Shown one piece after another: positions 45,401 through 52,540 of a DNA stretch of 52,540 nucleotides (positions are counted from its first letter, which is position 1; every line of letters starts with the position of its first letter). The DNA lies in NCBI GenBank assembly GCA_019745975.1, contig JAIESQ010000114.1, positions 1 to 52,540 on the forward strand, read 5' to 3'. A program made the translations under genes and the position numbers. Source of the stretch: Pirellulales bacterium (GTDB lineage Bacteria > Planctomycetota > Planctomycetia > Pirellulales > JAEUIK01). Under the pieces are notes generated by a model. That model did not search any database. It saw only the letters and a list, made by a program, of their open reading frames with translations, and had not been told where the DNA came from.

Positions 45401-45902
45401 GTTCCCCAAGGTGTTTCTCGATTACGTGGCACATCAGGAACGCTATTCCGACACCGGCGTGCTGCCGACCCCCGTGTTCTTTTACGCGCTCGATCCGGGA
45501 CAGGAAGCAGCGATCGAGATCGAACGCGGCAAGACGCTGTTGATTCAGTTTCTGGCGGTCGGCGATCCTCATCCCGACGGCAGGCGCAGCGTATTCTTTG
45601 AGCTTAATGGGCAGCCACGTAGCGTGCGCGTGCAAGACCTGTCGCTGGAAGCCGAAACCGGCCGTCGCCCCAAGGCCGATCCAGCCGACGCGCGCCAGCT
45701 CGGCGCGCCGATGCCTGGCATGGTCGTCAAGGTAAGCGTCGTGGCCGGCGATGCGATTGCCCGCGGCCACAAGCTGCTGACGCTCGAAGCAATGAAGATG
45801 CAGACGAACGTGTCGGCCGACCGTGACGGACGAGTTGCCGAAGTGCTCGTGCAACCGGGCACGCAAGTCGAAACGGGCGATCTGGTGATCCGGCTGGAAT
45901 GA
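42459..45902 (+). CDS. pyc: Pyruvate carboxylase
   Basis: This 1,147-aa single-chain enzyme carboxylates pyruvate to oxaloacetate, replenishing the TCA cycle. The biotin carboxylase domain spans about 1-450 (KLLVANRGEIAIR, FIEVNPRIQVEHTVTEQ, Gly-rich ATP loop AKGGGGRGM). The carboxyltransferase domain begins near 540 (TDTTLRDAHQSLLATRLRT) and includes IKDMAGLCKPY. The C-terminal biotin-carrier domain holds the biotinyl lysine in EAMKMQ (about 1110). Length and order match bacterial PYC. The biotin ligase gene follows after 15 bases. Confidence 0.96.
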   Translation: MREIRKLLVANRGEIAIRVFRTAHELGIRTVAIFSHEDRYALHRFKADEAYQVGQAGEPIRSYLDIPSIVATAVDQGIDAIHPGYGFLSENPDLARACDGAGIVFVGPSVANLEQLGDKIVARRIAVEAGVPVLAGSPEPLSDAKQARQLADKLGFPVILKAAKGGGGRGMRVVHEAQELPGALEQAQREALLAFGSGDVFIEKLVQRPRHIEVQLLGDRHGNLVHLFERDCSVQRRHQKVVEIAPAVNLDAALRERILQAALAVGRQVNYTNAGTVEFLVDSDTGEFYFIEVNPRIQVEHTVTEQVTGYDLVKCQIMVASGLELTDPQIGITSQADIKVRGFALQCRVTTEDPENQFLPDYGRITHYRSAGGMGVRLDAGTAFSGALVTPFYDSLLVKVTAWANRFPDACRRMERCLQEFRVRGVKTNIPFLINLVTHPTFAAGGCTTGFIDDTPELFQLAQRQDRATRLFTYLADITVNGHPLIKRRPAQLQRATAPVPTTDHTQPIPPGTRNLLHELGPERFSGWVLEQKRLLLTDTTLRDAHQSLLATRLRTYDCLAIADAYARLTPELFSLEMWGGATFDTSMRFLKECPWQRLAELREKVPNILFQMLLRASNAVGYANYPDNVVQAFVREAAAAAIDLFRIFDSLNWLPNLRVAMEEVQKTGALCEATICYTGDLLDPARPKYDLKYYVGMAKELERMGAHLLAIKDMAGLCKPYAAEQLVRTLKQEVGIPIHFHTHDTAGVQAASVLKAAEVGLDIADGASAPMSGMTSQPNLDSLVEALRHTPRATGLDPAALQQIANYWEVTREYYAPFESGQKASTAEVYRHEMPGGQSTNLLQQAQAVGLGNRWHDICRAYADVNQLFGDIVKVTPSSKAVGDMAIFLVTNDLAARDILDPERDFAIPESVVDLMSGRMGQPPGGFPPEVQKRILKGQKPLADRPGASLAPVDFDAKRREMADKIGRAPSERELISYLMFPKVFLDYVAHQERYSDTGVLPTPVFFYALDPGQEAAIEIERGKTLLIQFLAVGDPHPDGRRSVFFELNGQPRSVRVQDLSLEAETGRRPKADPADARQLGAPMPGMVVKVSVVAGDAIARGHKLLTLEAMKMQTNVSADRDGRVAEVLVQPGTQVETGDLVIRLE

Positions 45903-45917
45903 TGCGAGGCGGGCGCG

Positions 45918-46739
45918 ATGTCGCCGGCGGCTGCGAACTTTGACCTGGCGCGAATTCGCGCGAACCCTTGGCTGCGGCAGGTCGAGTACCGTGAATCGAT
46001 CGACTCGACGAACAATCTGGCGCTCGAGCTCGTGCGAGGCGCGGCCCTCGAGCTTCCGGCCCTGGTGCTGGCGGCCGAGCAAACCAAGGGTCGCGGCCGT
46101 GGCGAGAACCGTTGGTGGTCGTCGGCCGGAGCACTCACGTTCTCGTTGGTGATTGAGCCACCGGCGGATTTCGATCGCCAACATTGGCCGAAGCTCGCGC
46201 TCGCCGCGGCGCTCGCGACCGCGGAGCTAGTCGACGAAGTGCTGGCGAGCCATGCCACGCGCGCGGCGACCAACGCGTCCGTCGGTATCCGCTGGCCTAA
46301 CGATGTCTACGTTGGAGAGCGCAAGCTGGCAGGGCTGCTCGTGGAAGTACCGGCCAACGGTGCTAGCCAACGCCCGGCCGTGGTGCTTGGCCTGGGGCTC
46401 AATGTCAACAACCGCCTCGACGACGCACCGGACGACGTCCGGCGCCGCGGCACTTCGCTAGTCGATCTGGGCATTGCCGAGCTTGATCTTAGCGGCGTGC
46501 TTCTGCGATTGCTCGATCACCTGCGATCGCGGATCGGCGATCTGACGCGGCACAGTCCTGATCTGGCCGCCGAGTGGCAGCGGCGCTGTTTGTTGCGAGG
46601 TCGAACGGTGACGCTGGAACAAGGCCCGCGAATTGTGCGCGGCAGTTGTCGGGGGATCGAGGCGGATGGATCGCTGGCGCTGGAAACGGCTCGCGGCCTC
46701 GAGCGATTTTATGCCGGCGTGCTCACGAGCGTCGAGTGA
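45918..46739 (+). CDS. birA: Biotin--protein ligase
   Basis: This 273-aa ligase activates biotin with ATP and attaches it to the carrier lysine. Motifs are SIDSTNNLA, AEQTKGRGRGENRWW (the GRGRxxR ATP/biotin loop) and IRWPNDVYVGERKLAGLLVE, with the substrate Lys in the KLAG segment. VLGLGLNVN follows. There is no N-terminal DNA-binding domain, so it is a class I (enzyme-only) type. Its place 15 bases after pyc suggests co-expression with its main substrate. Confidence 0.92.
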   Translation: MSPAAANFDLARIRANPWLRQVEYRESIDSTNNLALELVRGAALELPALVLAAEQTKGRGRGENRWWSSAGALTFSLVIEPPADFDRQHWPKLALAAALATAELVDEVLASHATRAATNASVGIRWPNDVYVGERKLAGLLVEVPANGASQRPAVVLGLGLNVNNRLDDAPDDVRRRGTSLVDLGIAELDLSGVLLRLLDHLRSRIGDLTRHSPDLAAEWQRRCLLRGRTVTLEQGPRIVRGSCRGIEADGSLALETARGLERFYAGVLTSVE

Positions 46740-46785
46740 AGCGTTGACTCACTCGCGCCTCCGCAACGATCACTTCGCGACTGGA

Positions 46786-48213
46786 CTAACGAAGCAACGT
46801 GCGCCTTAGCGGTGCGTCGAAGTAGATGGGCCGCGTGCCGTTCTCGGCTTCCGCGCCTCGATCTTGTTCGCGCATCTCAAACGGCGTCGTCGAAATAGGC
46901 CGATTGGCCGCCACGCGCTGGCCTGGCGCGGTTGGTCGCGTCCATTCGAGCAACACGCGCCGCTGCGGCGATTTGTCGGCCGCGGCCGACGAAGTTGTCG
47001 CTCGACGAGGCGCCGGTTCTGCCACGGTGGTTGAAGACTCCGGGGGCTCGTGCGACTCGACTGCCGCCACGGGGCCAGGGGCCGCCGCAGGTTCCTCGGC
47101 GCGCCGATCGCTTGAGCGCCACCTGGTCGAATCGCCGCGCGAAGCCGAGGCGCTCGCGGTTTGGGGCATCGCCGCCGCGCTGCGCCAGCGCGAGGGCTGT
47201 GCGTCTGTCGGTGCGGCCGCGATCGCTTGCGGGCCGACCGTCGGCGGAATCGGACCGGCGGCCACGGTCGAAGCAGTCGGTGTTGCCGGAGCTGCAGCCG
47301 CGGCGATCGTCGCTGTGGCCAGCGTCGCGTCGGTCGGAACCGGCGTGTCGGCGCTTTGCGCCCGATAGATCGGCTCGGGCTGCGGCGAATTTGTCGCGGC
47401 TGCCGCTGATGGCGACTTCGCTGGCCCGGTGGCCGAGGCCAAGATCATGTCCGGCTCGGCGGGCGTCGAGTTGTTTTCGAGCGCCGGACTCCCTTGCCGC
47501 ACCCAATCGAGCCAGGCGGCTTGCAACTGGCCAAGGCTGGCAAATCCATAGTGCGATTTGACCGCTTCGGTCCAGCGGTCTCCATTCATGCCGGCGCCGA
47601 GAAACTCGACGAACTTGCGCGGCCCGCCTTGCTCGATCAGGAACCGGCACAGCGAATAGCCCTGGCTGTAGAGCGGCATGACATCCGACGGGTAATCGCG
47701 CATCACGAACAGTTCGTTGAAGGCGATCCCGCGCCCTGTTTGCAGAAAGTCGATCAGCATCCGCGACATCTTGCCGCGCTCGCTGTTGTGCTCGACTGTC
47801 GTGCAGGCTCCTTCGTCGGCCCAACGCGGCAACGGCCGGCGAAAGTGGCTCGCGAAAATCGTGTGCGTGATCTCGTGCGGCAGCACCGAGTCGACGATCC
47901 GCTCGGGCGTGCCTTGAATCTGCATCTGCCAGTTGAAGACTTCGCCGTGATCGAACACAAAGCTCGTCGCGCCGCCGGCCCCCAAGTGCGGGCCAACCTG
48001 CAGCGTGATCGGGCAAGGGGACGCCCAGCGCGGCAATTCCTTGCCGATCCAGCGGACGGCCAGCTCGCGACGGTAGGTTTCGGCCGCCTCGCCGACGTGC
48101 CGCGCGAAGTCTTCCGACGGCGCACGGACCACGAAATTCGGCGTGCGGTGCGAGGCCCCTAACAACGTGACGGCCAGCGCCGCGACTGCGACGCGCAGGT
48201 GACGAGCATCCAT
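46786..48213 (-). CDS. Exported HExxH metallopeptidase-like protein with Pro/Ala/Thr-rich tail
   Basis: This protein of about 475 aa has a signal peptide (VAVAALAVTLLGASH). The next 250 residues resemble zinc peptidases: VLPHEITHTIFASHF (HExxH), RWADEGACTTVEH with the likely downstream Glu ligand, and a long helical region ending in AAWLDWVRQG. I recall similar planctomycete proteins as DUF1570-like, but this is from memory. The C-terminal 200 residues are low-complexity Ala/Pro/Thr/Ser with RSSDRRAEEP, ending LRRTLLR. The start at 48213 (MDARHLRV) gives the signal peptide. It converges with birA. Confidence 0.72.
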   Translation of the reverse strand: MDARHLRVAVAALAVTLLGASHRTPNFVVRAPSEDFARHVGEAAETYRRELAVRWIGKELPRWASPCPITLQVGPHLGAGGATSFVFDHGEVFNWQMQIQGTPERIVDSVLPHEITHTIFASHFRRPLPRWADEGACTTVEHNSERGKMSRMLIDFLQTGRGIAFNELFVMRDYPSDVMPLYSQGYSLCRFLIEQGGPRKFVEFLGAGMNGDRWTEAVKSHYGFASLGQLQAAWLDWVRQGSPALENNSTPAEPDMILASATGPAKSPSAAAATNSPQPEPIYRAQSADTPVPTDATLATATIAAAAAPATPTASTVAAGPIPPTVGPQAIAAAPTDAQPSRWRSAAAMPQTASASASRGDSTRWRSSDRRAEEPAAAPGPVAAVESHEPPESSTTVAEPAPRRATTSSAAADKSPQRRVLLEWTRPTAPGQRVAANRPISTTPFEMREQDRGAEAENGTRPIYFDAPLRRTLLR

Positions 48214-48523
48214 GCTCCGCGAGACCTCTTGGCTTGTGGTGGGCAGCCTGCTTCCATGCGGGCTGAGGCATTTTGCCGTTCCGCCGCCATGCAATCCATG
48301 AGCCAGAGAGCCTGCTAGCGCGCCCGACTTGGCGACGCGGCGAGCGACAATCAACTACGGGGCTTGGGCATCGGTGCGTTGGGCCAAGTTGCCGGGTGGG
48401 CGATCGAATCGATACGGCGGGCGGCTGCCCTCTGGTAAGGTTTGCAAAATCTACCACCTCGGGGGGTGGGGCCAAAGGTCGCTTCTGCTAGCAAATCGCG
48501 GAGCAACACCGCGCTCGCCGCGC

Positions 48524-48529
48524 TACAAT
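48524..48529 (+). promoter_or_regulatory. Candidate -10 box for rarA, leaderless
   Basis: TACAAT lies at 48524-48529 and the rarA ATG begins at 48536, only six bases later. Transcription would start at or near the A of the start codon, giving a leaderless mRNA. No Shine-Dalgarno sequence is visible before the ATG, and no good -35 is seen. Confidence 0.45.
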
Positions 48530-48535
48530 GCCAGC

Positions 48536-49876
48536 ATGTCGCTTTTCGAGGCCAGCGAACGCGAGAACCTCAGCGCCGCCCAACCGTTGGCCGCGCGGAT
48601 GCGGCCGCGCTCGTTGGCCGACTTTGTCGGGCAACAGCATTTCCTGGCCGAAGGCAAACTCTTGCGCCGCTTGCTGGCCGCCGATCGGCTTGGCTCGGTG
48701 ATCTTCTACGGTCCGCCCGGCACGGGCAAAACGACGCTCGCTCAGTTGTTGGCCAGTGAAAGCCGCAGCCGCTTCCAGCAGCTTTCGGCCGTCACCAGCG
48801 GCGTCAAGGAACTGCGCGAAGTGCTGGCCGAAGCCCGCGACCACCTGGCCGCCAGCGGCGAGCGCACGCTGTTGTTCATCGATGAGATTCATCGCTTCAA
48901 CCGCGCGCAGCAGGATGCGCTGTTGCCCGACGTCGAAGAAGGGATCGTGATCCTTGTCGGCGCGACGACGCAGAATCCGTTTTTCGCGCTGACCAGCGCG
49001 CTCGTGAGTCGCAGCCGCGTGTTTCAGTTCGAGCCGTTGTCGGAAGCAGACATCGCCACGTTGATCCGCCGCGCGGCTGCCGACAAACAAATCGGGCTCG
49101 GCCGTTATGGCGTGCAACTCGATGACGACGCGGTCGAGTTCCTGGCCAAGGTCAGCGATGGCGACGCGCGGCGGGCGTTGTCGGCCCTGGAGATCGGCGC
49201 GCTCTCGAGCGTTGAACGGCCGGTCCGCTTCACCCGACAATTGGCCGAAGAGTCGGTCCAGAAGAAAGCAGTCGAGTACGATCGCGACGGCGACGCTCAT
49301 TACGATGCAGCCAGCGCCTTGATCAAGAGCATCCGCGGCAGCGATCCCGATGCGGGGCTCTACTGGCTGGCGCGCATGCTTGAAGCGGGCGAAGAAGTGC
49401 GGTTTCTCGCCCGGCGATTGGTGATTCTGGCGAGCGAAGACGTCGGCAACGCCGATCCGCACGCGTTGCCGCTGGCCGTGGCGGCGATGCACGCCTGCGA
49501 ATTCGTGGGCTTGCCCGAGTGCCAGTTGACCTTGGCGCAGGCGGTCACCTACCTGGCGTGCGCGCCGAAGTCGAACGCCGCCACGGTCGGCATCAGCGAA
49601 GCGCGGGCCGACGTCACCAGCGGGCGCTTGCTTCCGGTGCCACGGCATTTGCGCGACGCGCACTACGCCGGCGCCAAGCGTCTCGAACAGGGGCAAGGCT
49701 ACGAGTACGCCCACGACGCGCCGGACGCCATCGCCGCGCAGGATTATCTCGGCGTCGAGCGCGAGTATTATCGGCCCGTGGCGCGTGGCTTCGAGCGGGA
49801 ATTGGCCGAGCGGCTGGCGAAGATTCGGGCGCGATTGCGGGAAGCGTCTGGCGAAGGGTCGAACGAGCCCTCTTAG
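48536..49876 (+). CDS. rarA: Replication-associated recombination protein A (RarA/MgsA)
   Basis: This 446-aa AAA+ ATPase acts at stalled replication forks and resembles clamp-loader subunits. Walker A is YGPPGTGKTT and Walker B is LLFIDEIHRFN. QDALLPDVEEG and LVGATTQNPFFALTSALVSR are RarA-type, and PEDVGNADPHAL-like text (ASEDVGNADPHAL) marks the family's C-terminal tetramer domain. Family length is normal. The start at 48536 (MSLFEAS) is chosen over an upstream in-frame ATG because it begins right after a TACAAT box and fits homologue length. Confidence 0.93.
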   Translation: MSLFEASERENLSAAQPLAARMRPRSLADFVGQQHFLAEGKLLRRLLAADRLGSVIFYGPPGTGKTTLAQLLASESRSRFQQLSAVTSGVKELREVLAEARDHLAASGERTLLFIDEIHRFNRAQQDALLPDVEEGIVILVGATTQNPFFALTSALVSRSRVFQFEPLSEADIATLIRRAAADKQIGLGRYGVQLDDDAVEFLAKVSDGDARRALSALEIGALSSVERPVRFTRQLAEESVQKKAVEYDRDGDAHYDAASALIKSIRGSDPDAGLYWLARMLEAGEEVRFLARRLVILASEDVGNADPHALPLAVAAMHACEFVGLPECQLTLAQAVTYLACAPKSNAATVGISEARADVTSGRLLPVPRHLRDAHYAGAKRLEQGQGYEYAHDAPDAIAAQDYLGVEREYYRPVARGFERELAERLAKIRARLREASGEGSNEPS

Positions 49877-50200
49877 CTGCGCGTTTCGTCCCGTAATGCA
49901 GTGATCCGTTTGTGTGCCACTGCTTGCCGGCTGAAATGGGTTTGCCGCGTGATCGAGATGGTCGCCGGTAAGCAGTGCGTAGTTCGCCGCCGACGCGGCA
50001 CTGCTTGTTCGTCGGCGATCCCAGCGTGCCGTGTACTTGGCGCATTTGCGCCGACTGCCAAGCACTGGCACACTAGTTCTCGTATCGGCAAACGCCTGGT
50101 TGTTTGACCGATTCGTCTTGTGACTCTCGTGCAACCGTCCCATAATCGGGCCGCTTTCAGTGGAACTCGAGTTTCTCTTCGCCGGATCCGCGCGTCGCAT
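49877..50200. repeat. Intergenic palindromic region, GTGTGCCA...TGGCACAC
   Basis: GTGTGCCA (49912-49919) and TGGCACAC (50066-50073) bound a 162-bp palindromic stretch. Inside, CACTGCTTGCCGG (49919-49931) nearly complements CCGGTAAGCAGTG, and a third CACTGCTTG occurs near 50010. Its layout recalls the GGGTGCCACTGCT family, but the sequence is different. The rest of the gap (to the MFS start) has no gene I can support. Confidence 0.6.
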
Positions 50201-51538
50201 ATGAGCAGTCCTTACACCTATACGCCTGTGCCGCCGGAACCGAGCCCCTCGACTAGGCCGATCCGCGGCACGCGCAAGGAAGTTTGGGCTTGGGCCATGT
50301 ACGACTGGGCGAGCAGCGCCTGGTCGACGCTGCAGATTACGATCGTGGTGTACTACATCACGGTGATCGTGCTGCCGGGCGCTCCGGGGACGTACGTCTA
50401 CGGATACGGGATCGGGATTTCCATGTTCCTGGCGGCGATTGCGTCGCCGATCATTGGCGCGCTGGCCGACGCGCGCGCCAACAAGCGCACCTGGTTAATC
50501 TTCGCGACGGTGCTGGGCGCCTGTTGTTCGGCAGGGATGGCGCTCGTGCCGACCAGCTTGGGCTGGCTGGTCGCGGTGCTGTTCTTCGGGGCCTGTCTCG
50601 GCTTCGAACTTTGCTGGGGAATCTACAACGGCTTTCTGCCTGAGATCGCCGACGACGACTCGATGAATCGCGTGTCGGCGTTGGGCTTCGGCATGGGTTA
50701 CATCGGCGGCGGATTGGCGCTGTTGATTGCGATCGTCGTGCTCCAGGCCGGGCATCTCTTCGGATTGCCCAATTCGAAAGACGACGCCACGGTCCATCTG
50801 CGCATCGGCCTGTTGATCACCGGAGCCTGGTGGGGGTTGTTCTCGATCCCCACGTTTCTGGTGCTGCGCGACAAGCAAAAACCACAAACCGCTCCCTTGC
50901 CTGTCTTCGACGCAGCCAAGGCGGCCATCCGACAGGTCGGCCGCACGATCATGCACTTTCGCAACTACGGAACCTTGGCGATGTTTCTGATCGGCTTCCT
51001 GTTTTACAACGACGGCATGCAGACGGTGATCACGCAGGCGTCGGTGTTCGCCGAACGCGAGCTGAGGATGACCGCCGGTGAACTGGCTCAAATGATTTTG
51101 ATGGTGCAGTTTGTCTCCCTTCCCGGAGCGCTTGCTGTGGGAAAGCTCTCCGATTGGATTGGCGCCAAGACGATGTTGCACATCATGCTGGCGATCTGGG
51201 TGGGATTGTTGGTTACGGCGTTCTTTGTGACCACCAAGACGCAATTCTGGTGTATGGCCGTCGTGCTGGCGCTGGTCATGGGGGGTGGGCAATCGGTCAG
51301 CCGCGCCATCATGGGCTTCATCACGCCCGAGAAACACGCGGCCGAGTTCATGGGTTTCTTCAATCTCTCGGGCCGGGCCGCCAGCATGCTGGGACCGATG
51401 TTGTTCAGCACCACGCTCAACACGACTGGCAGCGCGCATATCGCGATCCTCAGTCTGCTGGTGTTCTTCATTATTGGTTGGGCGCTCGTGCTGCCGGTAA
51501 ACATCGCTTACGGCAAGGCCCAAGCGGGCAAAGCGTGA
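50201..51538 (+). CDS. MFS transporter, Atg22/UMF1-like
   Basis: This protein of about 445 aa has around twelve hydrophobic segments. The N-terminal VWAWAMYDWASSAW opens the UMF1/Atg22-like branch of the major facilitator superfamily, followed by GALADARANKRTWL and the CWGIYNGFLPEIADDD loop. The C-terminal half has MGGGQSVSRAIMGFITPEKHAAEFMGFF, also branch-typical. Substrates of this branch are often amino acids or unknown, so none is assigned. The start at 50201 (MSSPYTY) was chosen because the conserved core begins soon after. A hairpin with a pyrimidine tail follows. Confidence 0.85.
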   Translation: MSSPYTYTPVPPEPSPSTRPIRGTRKEVWAWAMYDWASSAWSTLQITIVVYYITVIVLPGAPGTYVYGYGIGISMFLAAIASPIIGALADARANKRTWLIFATVLGACCSAGMALVPTSLGWLVAVLFFGACLGFELCWGIYNGFLPEIADDDSMNRVSALGFGMGYIGGGLALLIAIVVLQAGHLFGLPNSKDDATVHLRIGLLITGAWWGLFSIPTFLVLRDKQKPQTAPLPVFDAAKAAIRQVGRTIMHFRNYGTLAMFLIGFLFYNDGMQTVITQASVFAERELRMTAGELAQMILMVQFVSLPGALAVGKLSDWIGAKTMLHIMLAIWVGLLVTAFFVTTKTQFWCMAVVLALVMGGGQSVSRAIMGFITPEKHAAEFMGFFNLSGRAASMLGPMLFSTTLNTTGSAHIAILSLLVFFIIGWALVLPVNIAYGKAQAGKA

Positions 51539-51594
51539 ACGACGGCGCAGCCGCCGCCTGGTGGCGAGCGCCCCCGTCGTGAGCAGAGTCGCAC

Positions 51595-51625
51595 GGCAGC
51601 CGAACCGGTGCGCTACCGGTCTGCC
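51595..51625 (+). terminator. Likely terminator after the MFS gene
   Basis: GGCAG (51595-51599) and ACCGGT (51604-51609) pair with ACCGGT (51615-51620) and CTGCC (51621-51625), with a small bulge. TTCCTTGTTCTCCTTT follows. This fits a terminator for the upstream transporter. A C8G6 homopolymer palindrome (51642-51655) follows and could be hard to sequence. Confidence 0.5.
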
Positions 51626-51680
51626 TTCCTTGTTCTCCTTTCCCCCCCCGGGGGGTACCCAGAATAAGATTGCCCGGGAA

Positions 51681-51810
51681 TTTGCGTCCTAACCGTCCTA
51701 AGCGGCTGTCAAAAGTCGTTAAGTCGTTTGTTGTCAGCGAGTTATTTTAGGACGCAAAATTCTGGACCGTTGTGTCCTAGATCGTCCTAAGGGAGTTTTT
51801 GCGTCCTAAG
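51681..51810. repeat. Cluster of GTCCTAA motifs
   Basis: The motif (G)CGTCCTAA(G) or a close variant occurs at 51681-51692, 51694-51702, 51772-51780 (GTGTCCTAG), 51783-51790 and 51801-51810. Its inverted form TTTTAGGACGCAAAA lies at 51745-51759 and complements TTTTTGCGTCCTAAG at 51796-51810. Six occurrences in 130 bp, with a GTCGTT direct pair between, suggest repeated protein-binding sites or a degraded palindrome. Confidence 0.7.
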
Positions 51811-51815
51811 AACTC

Positions 51816-51929
51816 GTTAGCCGCGGAGCTTGCTCCGCGCGCTAGCTCGTCCGGCGCCGCACTGCGATGAGCGTGAACGCAGTCGAAACGTCCTACGAGC
51901 TAGCGCGCGGGATAAATCCCGCGGCTAAC
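51816..51929. repeat. Nested inverted-repeat element with GTTAGC ends
   Basis: The left arm has GTTAGCCGCGG near 51816-51826 and CCGCGCGCTAGCTCGT (51835-51850). The right arm has ACGAGCTAGCGCGCGG (51895-51910) and CCGCGGCTAAC (51919-51929). The two halves each also form their own hairpin (CGCGGAGC/GCTCCGCG and CGCGGGAT/ATCCCGCG). This gives a four-way palindromic layout with no coding content. Confidence 0.75.
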
Positions 51930-52540
51930 AATCCGGACCGTCACGGCAACTCGGTCGCTGCGCGCACCGCGGACGTAGCTCTCAACTCCCGACTCTGACA
52001 AACGATTCGTTGAATCGCGAAGTCCCGGGGGGGGAGATGCGTGGTGTTAGGCTGCAGGCTCCAGACCGCAGGCTTGCATCGCGCGGTGTGTTCGGCGCGC
52101 AGGCTAGCGCGCCAGGTTACTCCTGTACTTCAAAAAAACGTGGTCAATCAAGGGCTCGTGCGCAGCGGGATCCGCAGCGGCGAGCCGACTCAGTTCATCC
52201 TAGCAACCGGCGGCCATTTGTCAAGACTATTGTGGACATGTTTACGTACATTATTTTAGACAATGCGTAGTCCACGTAACACCTGGCCGGGGCAATGAAC
52301 GACCCCGACAGGGTCGGTGATCGGTTCGGACCGCGATCTGAGGTCTGACGGCCTCGGCTGTTTGAAGCGGCCTGGCAGGCCGCGAGGCGGCTGGTGCGTT
52401 TCACGCACCCTACAATGCCCTCGCTAGCGCGGCCAAAAGGTCGCACGCCGAAAAACGGGTCGGGCACTGGCGGAGCCTGATTCTATGAAAGAGGGCTCCT
52501 GGTGGTTTAAACACGGTGTAGCGTTAACTCACCTAAAACC
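51930..52540. repeat. Repeat-rich non-coding end region
   Basis: No convincing gene is seen here. A hairpin GGTGCGT-TTC-ACGCACC (52393-52409) ending CACCCTAC relates to the element at 16809-16877. The 16-mer CACGCCGAAAAACGGG (52444-52459) matches 1698-1713. A short AT-rich patch near 52235-52265 stands out against the GC-rich background. A 90-codon minus-strand frame at 52195-52467 is made mostly of repeat sequence. Confidence 0.5.

Noticed and set aside
44583-46184. 533-codon minus-strand frame over pyc and birA
   Set aside because: It is the complement of strongly conserved pyruvate carboxylase sequence and crosses the pyc-birA boundary.
48488-50200. 570-codon minus-strand frame over rarA
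   Set aside because: It lies opposite AAA+ motifs of RarA and includes a palindromic repeat; no coding evidence.
52195-52467. 90-codon minus-strand gene
   Set aside because: Its sequence overlaps dispersed repeats (CACCCTAC hairpin and the CACGCCGAAAAACGGG word) and has no ribosome site or family similarity that I can see.

Overview
The window is GC-rich, densely coded bacterial chromosome, most likely from a planctomycete of the Pirellulales type. This rests on gene content, because there is no rRNA or other strong taxonomic marker. The pointers are a subtilase-like protein with an N-terminal LEPR-XLL-type segment, two dockerin repeats of the GDANSNGxVTGADYTIWADxF kind, a PEP-CTERM sorting tail, an excisionase-type HTH fused to an EIIA domain, and many dispersed palindromic repeats. 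I see no tRNA, rRNA, CRISPR array, prophage or transposase gene.

Layout. 1-336: three 97-bp tandem units with hairpins. 337-5467 (minus strand): RNase D, a fumarylacetoacetate hydrolase-family enzyme and two tandem S49 (SppA-like) lipoproteins. 5740-8402 (plus): an APC permease coupled by a TAATG overlap to a glycerol-1-phosphate dehydrogenase-like enzyme. 8545-13363 (minus): a Cys-rich copper-storage-type protein, NagA, a small secreted protein and PriA. 13519-14190 (plus): NadD. 14236-19804 (minus): an SMP-30-like protein, AsnB and ModA-ModB-ModC in a tight run. 20006-21121 (plus): a D-threonine-aldolase-like enzyme. 21156-22035 (minus): an overlapping two-gene module of unknown function. 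22211-24316 (minus): a thioredoxin-trypsin fusion. 24709-25839 (plus): a WD40 protein. 25844-31614 (minus): MurE, MurF, MraY and MurG without FtsW or MurD. 32028-36487 (minus): a frameshifted LEPR-XLL/subtilase/dockerin giant and a PEP-CTERM protein. 36902-38558 (plus): HTH-EIIA and a double receiver-like protein. 38627-41179 (minus): an ImmA/IrrE-like protein and a PQQ-type beta-propeller membrane protein. 41365-46739 (plus): a haloalkane dehalogenase-like enzyme, pyruvate carboxylase and BirA. 46786-48213 (minus): a gluzincin-like peptidase. 48536-51538 (plus): RarA and an Atg22-like MFS transporter. 51539-52540: about 1 kb of repeats with no convincing gene.

How the genes work together. 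Peptidoglycan precursor synthesis (MurE, MurF, MraY, MurG) is the clearest pathway, and MurE has the DNPR motif of the meso-diaminopimelate-adding type. PriA and RarA serve replication-fork restart and maintenance. BirA beside pyruvate carboxylase fits biotinylation of that enzyme. ModABC imports molybdate or a similar oxyanion. Most other genes are isolated metabolic or secreted functions.

The most unusual feature is how palindromic repeats touch genes. A twin-hairpin element (inner arms GGGTGCCACTG / CAGTGGCACCC) occurs three times. One copy reads in frame inside priA, one reads in frame in the N-terminal coding region of the first S49 gene, and one has perfect 20-bp terminal inverted repeats and overlaps the stop codon of the copper-storage gene. 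A different repeat (GTAGGGTG...CACCCTAC) carries the likely GTG start of modA. Also notable are the two S49 paralogues that lack canonical catalytic residues, the thioredoxin-protease fusion, the HTH-EIIA/pseudo-receiver pair, and a one-base frameshift in the large secreted protein.
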